Origin: Saccharothrix ecbatanensis
GTDB taxonomy: Bacteria; Actinomycetota; Actinomycetes; Mycobacteriales; Pseudonocardiaceae
Assembly (NCBI RefSeq): GCF_014205015.1
Contig: NZ_JACHMO010000001.1
Coordinates: forward strand, 7,254,001 to 7,318,000
Reading direction: 5' to 3'
Length of the DNA: 64,000 bases
Part shown: positions 58,729-64,000 of the stretch, piece after piece
Layout: every line of letters starts with the position of its first letter
Position numbering within the stretch: position 1 is the stretch's first letter
Notes under the pieces: model-generated
The model's input: only the letters and a program-made list of their open reading frames with translations
What the model was told of the DNA's origin: nothing
Databases searched by the model: none
Made by a program: the position numbers and the translations under genes

Positions 58729-60363
58729 CTAGTGGACGGCGATCGGCTTGACCCGGTCGCTGTCCTCGTCCACGTGGTAGTCGTCGGCCTGGGTCTGGTC
58801 GGTCCCGTTGAACCACCGGGCGCGCTTGGCGATCAGCGTGACGATGACGGCGACCACCAGGTTCGCCGCGATGGCGACCACACCGGCGTAGATCTGCACG
58901 ACGGAACCCTCGAACGGGTGCCAGCCGAAGAGCGACAGCTTGTCCAGCGGCAACGCGGACCCGCCGAAGTGCGCCTTGCCGGCGGCCGGGTTGGCGATGT
59001 TGTAGAGCAGGTACATGCCGTAGCCCATGCCGGCGATCCACCCGGCGATCAGGCCGTACACGTGGAACCAGCGGGTGTAGAGCGCGATCGCCACGGCCGG
59101 CATCGTCTGCAAGATCATCACGCCGCCGATGAGCTGGAGGTCGATCGCGTACTCCGGGTTGATGAACAGGATGAACGCGACCGCGCCGAACTTCACCACC
59201 AGGGACGCGACCTTGGCCTGCTTGGCCTCCTGCTTGGGCGTGGCGTCCTTCTTCAGGTACTCCTTGTAGATGTTGCGCGTCCACAGGTTCGCCGCCGCGA
59301 TCGACATGATCGCCGCGGGCACCAGGGCGCCGATCGCGATGGCCGCGAACGCGACACCGGCGAACCAGCCCGGGAACTCCTGGCCGAACAGCACCGGCAC
59401 GATGGTGTTGTTGTCCGCCTTGCCGGTGGCCTGGTTGGTGATCGGCTTGACGCCCGCGGAGATGGCGACGAAGCCAAGCATCGCCAGCAAACCGAGGAGC
59501 AGCGAGTACGCGGGCAGCGCGACCATGTTCCGCTTGATCACGTTCCGGCCCCGGGAAGCCAGGATGCCGGTCAGCGAGTGCGGGTAGAGGAACAGCGCCA
59601 ACGCCGAGCCCAGCGCCAGCGTCGCGTACTGGAGCTGGTTGTTGCCGTTGAGGATGATGCCGTCGGCCTTCGACTCGGTCGCGGCGTACTTCGCCTGCGC
59701 GGTGTCGAAGATCGCGCCCCAGCCGCCGAACTTGGACGGCAGGTAGATCACCGCGACCAGGATCACGATGTAGATCAGCGTGTCCTTGACGAACGCGATC
59801 AGCGCGGGCGCGCGCAGGCCCGACTGGTACGTGTAGAGCGCGAGGATCACGAACGCGATGAGCAGCGGCAGGTGGCCCAGGATGCCGGAGCCGTTGAAGC
59901 CCATCGTGCGCAGCACGGCCTCCAGGCCGACGAGCTGCAACGCGATGTACGGCATGGTGGCGACGATGCCGGTGATCGCGATAAGCAACGCGAGCCAGTG
60001 CGAGCCGTACCGGCCCTTGACGAAGTCCGCCGGCGTCACGTAGCCGTGCACGCGGGAGACGGACCACATGCGCACCAACGGCAGAAACACGATCGGGTAC
60101 AGGATGACGGTGTAGGGCAGGGCGAAGAAGCCCATCGCGCCGGCGCCGAAGACCAGTGCGGGCACGGCGACGAACGTGTACGCGGTGTACAGGTCACCGC
60201 CGACCAGGAACCAGGTGATCCAGGAGCCGAACTTGCGGCCGCCCAGCCCCCACTCGTCCAGGTGTTCGAGGGTGTCGCCGGCTTTCCACTTCGCCGCGAA
60301 GAAGCCCAGGACGGTGACCAGCAGGAACAGCGCGCTGAATACCGCCAACTCGGTCCACTGCAT
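58729..60363 (-). CDS. mctP: sodium:solute symporter, MctP-type monocarboxylate transporter
   Basis: 544 residues, about 13 membrane helices. EEWGLGGRKF-like opening (EHLDEWGLGGRKFGSWITWFLVGGDLYTAYTFVAVPALVFGAGA), RVHGYVTPADFVKGRYGS, and IGALVPAAIMSIAAANLWTRNIYKEYL are typical of SSS proteins of the monocarboxylate (MctP) branch. It probably imports lactate, pyruvate or acetate with sodium. Preceded by DUF3311 (TAATG overlap), the normal small partner of such symporters. GntR gene upstream may control it. Confidence 0.85.
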   Translation of the reverse strand: MQWTELAVFSALFLLVTVLGFFAAKWKAGDTLEHLDEWGLGGRKFGSWITWFLVGGDLYTAYTFVAVPALVFGAGAMGFFALPYTVILYPIVFLPLVRMWSVSRVHGYVTPADFVKGRYGSHWLALLIAITGIVATMPYIALQLVGLEAVLRTMGFNGSGILGHLPLLIAFVILALYTYQSGLRAPALIAFVKDTLIYIVILVAVIYLPSKFGGWGAIFDTAQAKYAATESKADGIILNGNNQLQYATLALGSALALFLYPHSLTGILASRGRNVIKRNMVALPAYSLLLGLLAMLGFVAISAGVKPITNQATGKADNNTIVPVLFGQEFPGWFAGVAFAAIAIGALVPAAIMSIAAANLWTRNIYKEYLKKDATPKQEAKQAKVASLVVKFGAVAFILFINPEYAIDLQLIGGVMILQTMPAVAIALYTRWFHVYGLIAGWIAGMGYGMYLLYNIANPAAGKAHFGGSALPLDKLSLFGWHPFEGSVVQIYAGVVAIAANLVVAVIVTLIAKRARWFNGTDQTQADDYHVDEDSDRVKPIAVH

Positions 60364-60629
60364 TACTTGGCCCCCTCGTCCAGGTCGTCCACGCCCAGCT
60401 TGTCCGGCTTGCCCGTGACGACGGGTTCGTCCTTGGTCTTGATGTAGACCAGGCCGACGCAGACGACACCCACCGGGACCCAGGCGAACTGGAACCAGTA
60501 GAAGAACGGCAGCCCGAACAGTCTCGGCTCATCGGTGTTGAACCAAGGCGTGACGAGCATCAGGAGCGGAACGAGCAGGAGCAGGTTCCAGTTGCTCCAG
60601 CGGAGGCTGGATTTTCGAGCTGACGGCAT
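60363..60629 (-). CDS. DUF3311 small membrane protein
   Basis: 88 residues, two membrane helices (WNLLLLVPLLMLVTPWFN; FFYWFQFAWVPVGVVCVGLVYIK) with the DUF3311 pattern PWFNTDEPRLFGLPFFYWFQ. Its stop overlaps the symporter start, and DUF3311 genes usually precede SSS monocarboxylate symporters. Probably an assembly or accessory subunit. Confidence 0.85.
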   Translation of the reverse strand: MPSARKSSLRWSNWNLLLLVPLLMLVTPWFNTDEPRLFGLPFFYWFQFAWVPVGVVCVGLVYIKTKDEPVVTGKPDKLGVDDLDEGAK

Positions 60630-60686
60630 GTGCCCCTCCGTACGGCGGCCCAGTGACGGCGGTGTCGCGCGATGCTAGGCCGGAAG

Positions 60687-60699
60687 GACGACAGTCGTC
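60687..60699. promoter_or_regulatory. palindrome upstream of the DUF3311-mctP operon
   Basis: GACGAC-a-GTCGTC, perfect, in the promoter region of the operon. GntR-type sites look like this; the adjacent GntR regulator is the obvious candidate, unproven. Confidence 0.45.
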
Positions 60700-60751
60700 A
60701 CCATGTCGAGTGGGTTACCGACGAATGAAGTAGTTGGATCGTGACCAAATT

Positions 60752-61450
60752 TCATCCACCGCGCAGGCCGGTCACCAGGTGCTTCTCGGCCTGGTCGAGG
60801 TACGCGAGCAGGGCCTCTTCGGCCTGCCGAACCAGGCCCGCGTCGAGGTGCTCCACGATGGACTGGTTCTGCGGCAGGTAGTCGCGGTAGAAGTCCTCGT
60901 GGTCGCCCATCACGTGGAAGGCCAGGCGCAGTTCGGCGAGCAGGCGCTTCACCTCCTCGTCCAGCCGGGCGCTGCCGGCCAGGGCGGTGAGGGCCTGGTG
61001 GAACTTCACGTTCGCGGTGCCGACGCCGGTCCAGTCGCCCTTCTCGCGGCTGGTCAGACCGAGGTCGACGGCGTCGCGGACGGCCTGCCTGGCGCGGTCG
61101 TCGGTGTCCGGCCAGCGTCGGACGGCGCCGCACTCGATGATCCGGCGGGCGGCGTAGAGGTCGACGATGTCGGCCACCTCGGGGCGGCGGACGAAGACGC
61201 CCTTGCTGTACTCGTGCACGAGCAGGCGTTCGTGGGTGAGCAGGCGGAACGCCTCGCGCAGGGTGTTGCGCGAGACGCGGAGGGCTTCGCCGAGCGCCTT
61301 CTCGTTGAGCTGCTGACCGGGCTTGATGTCGCCGTCGAGGACGCTGGTGCGCAGCTTGTCGGCGACGCGTTCGGCGGTGCTGGAGCGGTCGAGGTCGCCG
61401 CGGTCCTTCGCGAGGGCGTCCAGCCAGCCGTCTGCCTCACCGGTCGTCAT
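60752..61450 (-). CDS. GntR-family regulator, FadR subfamily
   Basis: 232 residues. GntR HTH: STAERVADKLRTSVLDGDIKPGQQLNEKALGEALRVSRNTLREAFRLLTHERLLVHEYSKGVFVRRP. FCD domain: DIVDLYAARRIIECGAVRRW and ANVKFHQALTALAGSARLDEEVKRLLAELRLAF, with the FCD metal-binding His pattern. Responds to a small carboxylic acid in this subfamily. Start ATG 61450; divergent from pxpA, upstream of mctP. Likely regulates one or both. Confidence 0.87.
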   Translation of the reverse strand: MTTGEADGWLDALAKDRGDLDRSSTAERVADKLRTSVLDGDIKPGQQLNEKALGEALRVSRNTLREAFRLLTHERLLVHEYSKGVFVRRPEVADIVDLYAARRIIECGAVRRWPDTDDRARQAVRDAVDLGLTSREKGDWTGVGTANVKFHQALTALAGSARLDEEVKRLLAELRLAFHVMGDHEDFYRDYLPQNQSIVEHLDAGLVRQAEEALLAYLDQAEKHLVTGLRGG

Positions 61451-61511
61451 GCGACCGAGTCTAGTGACGTTGAACGAGGCTACTGCCCCACGAATCAAAT
61501 GGGGGATTGAA

Positions 61512-61528
61512 GGATCGTTGAACAATCC
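61512..61528. promoter_or_regulatory. probable GntR operator before pxpA
   Basis: GGATCGTTGAACAATCC, palindromic in 7 of 8 pairs, in the gap between the divergent GntR and pxpA starts. FadR-type proteins often bind such TTGTT-n-AACAA-like sites. Confidence 0.55.
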
Positions 61529-61565
61529 TTACATTGAGTTGAGCTGTGAGGGGAGGGCGTCGCTC

Positions 61566-62339
61566 ATGGACCTGAACGCGGACCTCGGTGAGGGCTTCGG
61601 CCGCTGGGCGTCGGTCGACGACCAGGCTCTGCTCGACGTCGTGACCAGCGCGAACGTCGCCTGCGGGTTCCACGCGGGTGATCCGGAGACGATGCGGCGG
61701 ACGTGCGAACTGGCGGCAGCGCGGGGTGTCGCGGTGGGCGCGCACGTCGGATACCGGGACCTGAACGGCTTCGGACGTCGATTTGTCGACGTGTCGCCGG
61801 ACGCGTTGACCGCCGAGGTGCTGTACCAGCTGGGCGGGTTGGACGCTTGCGCCCGTGCCGCCGGGACGCGGGTCGGGTACGTCAAGCCGCACGGTGCGCT
61901 CTACAACGCCCTCGTCACGCACGAGGCGCAGGCTGACGCCGTGGTGGACGCGGTGCGGGCTTACGACCCGGCGTTGCCGGTGCTCGGGCTGCCGGGCGCG
62001 GTGTGGTTGAAGCGGGCGGGTGCGGCCGGGTTGCCGGTCCGGTACGAGGCGTTCGCGGACCGGGCTTACACGGCGGTGGGGACGTTGGTCGACCGACGGC
62101 AGCCGGGGGCGGTGCTGGTCGACGTCGGGGCGATCGAGGCGCGGTGCGTGGTGCTGGCGACCGAGGGGCGGGTGCGGGCGGTGGACGGGCGGGTGTTGCG
62201 GATGCCGGTGGACTCGATCTGCGTGCACGGCGACAGCCCTGGTGCGGTGGCGGTCGCCCGTGCGGTGCGGTCGGCGTTGACCGATGCGGGTGTGGCGCTG
62301 GGTCCGTTCTCCGGCGGGCTTGACCGGCTCAGCGTGTGA
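61566..62339 (+). CDS. pxpA: 5-oxoprolinase subunit A (LamB/YcsF family)
   Basis: 257 residues. DLNADLGEGFGRWASVDDQALLDVVTSANVACGFHAGDP opens the LamB/YcsF fold; RGVAVGAHVGYRDLNGFGRR, YVKPHGALYNALV and FADRAYTAVGTLVDRR follow; SICVHGDSPGAVAVA near the end. PxpA works with PxpB and PxpC to cleave 5-oxoproline to glutamate; neither partner gene is in the window. GGGGAGGG precedes ATG 61566. Probably controlled by the GntR regulator. Confidence 0.92.
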   Translation: MDLNADLGEGFGRWASVDDQALLDVVTSANVACGFHAGDPETMRRTCELAAARGVAVGAHVGYRDLNGFGRRFVDVSPDALTAEVLYQLGGLDACARAAGTRVGYVKPHGALYNALVTHEAQADAVVDAVRAYDPALPVLGLPGAVWLKRAGAAGLPVRYEAFADRAYTAVGTLVDRRQPGAVLVDVGAIEARCVVLATEGRVRAVDGRVLRMPVDSICVHGDSPGAVAVARAVRSALTDAGVALGPFSGGLDRLSV

Positions 62340-62342
62340 GGC

Positions 62343-63167
62343 TCAGGCGCTCACAGGCGGGTGCGCCGGTGTCACGTGGGGCATCCGATCGAGCATCCCG
62401 AGAATCACGTCGACCTTGGCGAGGACCTTGTCCGGATCGATCCGCCGGTGCGACGTCGCGAAAACCAGCCCCGCCTCGAAGGTCAGGTGGAGGGGCCAGG
62501 CGCTCTCGAACGGGTCATCGCCCGCTTGTCCGAGCATCCACTCCACGAACTGGGGGTTGAACGCCCGAGCCACGGTGGACGGGTCGGTGGTGAACACGAC
62601 GAAGTCACCGTCCACAGGCGCCGGCACCCTGGTCCGCAGCCACGGCCGCTGCTCTCGCACCACCGTCACCGGCGCTTCGGCAGCCGGTTCGCGGTCCGGG
62701 TCGGGGATGCGCTTCGGCGGCAGCGGTCGCCGCATGTGGTCCACGAGGAGCCGCCGACTGATCTTCATCGGCGCCACGATCGAGGTGGCCACCTCGATCC
62801 TGTGCTCGTAGATCGTGGCCGAGCTGGTCGAGTTGGCCTTCTCCATCGACGCCTCGCTCACCCGCACCGACCAGTTGCCCCTCCGGAAGTCCAGCGCGGT
62901 CTCGAAGCGGGGCCGCCGCACCGTGCCCATCCAGCCGATGACGCCCTCGGTGTCGCTCTTCATCGGTGGCAGGAGTTCGGCCGACCACGCGTGGGCTTCG
63001 GCGGGACCGACCACACGTCCGCCGAGCGTGCCCGCGAACGCCACCAGCGCCTCGGCGTGCGACCGCTCCGCTTTCCGCTCACTGCGCCATTTCCACCAGA
63101 ACAGCAGGCCGACCAGGCCCAGAAGAGTGCCCACCAGCGGTGCGAACGTAGCGAAAGTGTTGTCCAT
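62343..63167 (-). CDS. membrane-anchored hypothetical protein
   Basis: 274 residues. One N-terminal helix (FATFAPLVGTLLGLVGLLFWWKW), then a basic linker and a soluble domain of about 230 residues with no recognised motif (GNWSVRVSEASMEKANSTSSATIYEHRIEVATSIVAPM). The N-terminus is probably outside and the domain cytoplasmic (positive-inside). One base after the next upstream gene's stop, so cotranscribed with it; both are probably one unit. Confidence 0.6.
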   Translation of the reverse strand: MDNTFATFAPLVGTLLGLVGLLFWWKWRSERKAERSHAEALVAFAGTLGGRVVGPAEAHAWSAELLPPMKSDTEGVIGWMGTVRRPRFETALDFRRGNWSVRVSEASMEKANSTSSATIYEHRIEVATSIVAPMKISRRLLVDHMRRPLPPKRIPDPDREPAAEAPVTVVREQRPWLRTRVPAPVDGDFVVFTTDPSTVARAFNPQFVEWMLGQAGDDPFESAWPLHLTFEAGLVFATSHRRIDPDKVLAKVDVILGMLDRMPHVTPAHPPVSA

Positions 63168-63169
63168 GA

Positions 63170-64000
63170 TCAGATGTCCAATAGGTTCTCGGTCTGCTGC
63201 TTGGACTGGTCTTCGCCGGTGTCGGCGTACGCGTCGGCCTTCTGTTTGGCGGCGTCGTTACGCAGCTTCTTGTCGACACCGGCGTTTGCCCCCGTGCCGA
63301 GGCCCACCTGCGCAGCCGCCGCCCCACCAGCCGCGTCCAGCAGTGATTTGCCGAACCCCGTCTGCAGCCGTTCGCCGAGCATCCCGTCCTTGGACCACAA
63401 CTTGTCCAGCATCGACTTGTCCTTGACGCCGTCGGCCGTGACGCTCCTGGCCTGCTTGCTCGCCATGGAGCGCTGGAATCCGGCGCGCACGTTCCCTGCC
63501 CGCTTGCTCAGGCTGCGCAGGAAGTCGAGGATCTTGGTCAGGAACTGCTTCAGCTTGGCCACGATCCGGGCCACCCGGCTACCAGTGGTCGCTACCCGCA
63601 CACCGGTCGCGGCACCGGCCGCGGCGGTCGACGCCCCGAAGCTCGGCACGGCGGCGGCCAACGCCGGGATCCAGATCATCACCAGCCAGGTGATCAGCTC
63701 GGTGAGGATCGCCTTGATGAAGTCCTCGATGATCGTCATGATCATGCTGGACATCTGGAGCATCTGCGCCAGCTCACCGGCCTGACCCGCGACACCGTCG
63801 ATGCCGTTCGCGAACTCGCCCAGCTTCGTGCTCGCCGCCTCCGCCGCGTCGCCGCCCCAGAGGGTCACCGCGCTCTCCAAGTCCTTGTCGAACGTCGTGC
63901 GCAGGTCTGCCACCCCCTTGGCGATGGCGCCGAAGTTCTCCGCCGCCTGGGCCAGCGCGGGGCCGTCACCGCTGACGAAGTGGATCGCGTCCTCCAGCGG
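63170..64000 (-). CDS. ESX/WXG100-related protein, N-terminus outside the window
   Basis: 277 residues visible; the frame is open at 64000, so the GTG at 63913 is not the start. It begins PLEDAIHFVSGDGPALAQAAENFG and has a helical N-terminal region like WXG100-type proteins (SAVTLWGGDAAEAASTKLGEFANGIDGVAGQAGELAQMLQMSSMIMTIIEDFIKAILTELITWLVMIWIPALAAAVPSFG), with a hydrophobic stretch. The tail is soluble (LRNDAAKQKADAYADTGEDQSKQQTENLLDI). Possibly a type VII secretion substrate or effector scaffold. Confidence 0.65.
   Translation of the reverse strand, partial: PLEDAIHFVSGDGPALAQAAENFGAIAKGVADLRTTFDKDLESAVTLWGGDAAEAASTKLGEFANGIDGVAGQAGELAQMLQMSSMIMTIIEDFIKAILTELITWLVMIWIPALAAAVPSFGASTAAAGAATGVRVATTGSRVARIVAKLKQFLTKILDFLRSLSKRAGNVRAGFQRSMASKQARSVTADGVKDKSMLDKLWSKDGMLGERLQTGFGKSLLDAAGGAAAAQVGLGTGANAGVDKKLRNDAAKQKADAYADTGEDQSKQQTENLLDI

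Overview
The window is GC-rich actinomycete DNA (about 70% G+C over most of its length, many GTG starts, genes joined by 4-base GTGA/ATGA overlaps, scarce TTA codons). It probably comes from the Pseudonocardiaceae (Saccharothrix, Lentzea or Actinosynnema-like). That placement rests on three things: a mycobacterium-like fadE5/fadA2/fabG4/htdX set, a pSAM2-type integrative element, and 22-bp intergenic tandem repeats. The genus is inference.

Region by region: 1-4.9 kb holds a truncated TIR-domain gene, a MerR-type regulator, a gene-free stretch with an imperfect long repeat, a small lipoprotein, and a coupled MarR/DUF5313/kinase operon. 5-8.1 kb holds a sodium:solute symporter, a divergent NarL-type regulator with a degenerate receiver, a 15-bp tandem repeat carrying DnaA-box sequences, and a 22-bp tandem repeat array. 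8.2-16.6 kb holds fadE5, a DUF1206 membrane protein, a VanW protein, a GroES-like protein, a thioredoxin/NHL protein, a Phd/RelE toxin-antitoxin pair and a NYN protein. 16.6-20.6 kb holds two very small genes, an AAA ATPase, a SIMPL protein and an OmpA lipoprotein.

20.6-26.8 kb is a fatty-acid module: thiolase fadA2 divergent from fabG4-htdX, then a TetR regulator divergent from an SCP2 protein and an acyl-CoA dehydrogenase. Both divergent promoters and the distant fadE5 promoter share TTACCNNNNAGTAGG, so the TetR protein probably controls all of them.

26.7-37.5 kb is a complete actinomycete integrative and conjugative element (AICE): int, xis, repSA, an FtsK-like tra gene, small genes, pra, a KorSA-like GntR regulator, a HAD phosphatase, and a lower-GC cargo pair (PIN protein plus XRE/ImmA-IrrE metalloprotease). 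It is inserted in the 3' end of the acyl-CoA dehydrogenase gene, not in a tRNA gene. A 38-bp direct repeat bounds it, and the 3' coding end it supplies gives the same peptide by synonymous codons. A relic of an integrase 3' end beyond the right boundary points to repeated use of the site.

37.6-46.5 kb holds two hypothetical proteins, a VOC protein, a MerR regulator, a secreted ChW-repeat protein, a branched-chain keto-acid dehydrogenase operon (bkdABC) and an M20 peptidase. 46.5-51.1 kb holds a membrane NTPase and a HIT-like gene that appear to have been adjacent and overlapping. They are now separated by an AlbA_2/ATPase regulator flanked by 75-bp direct repeats, each repeat carrying the NTPase-HIT junction. 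51.1-64 kb holds a GH63-like glycosidase, an amino-acid ABC transporter, a beta-helix membrane protein, an MctP-type symporter operon, a GntR regulator with pxpA, and two proteins at the right edge, the last cut by the window.
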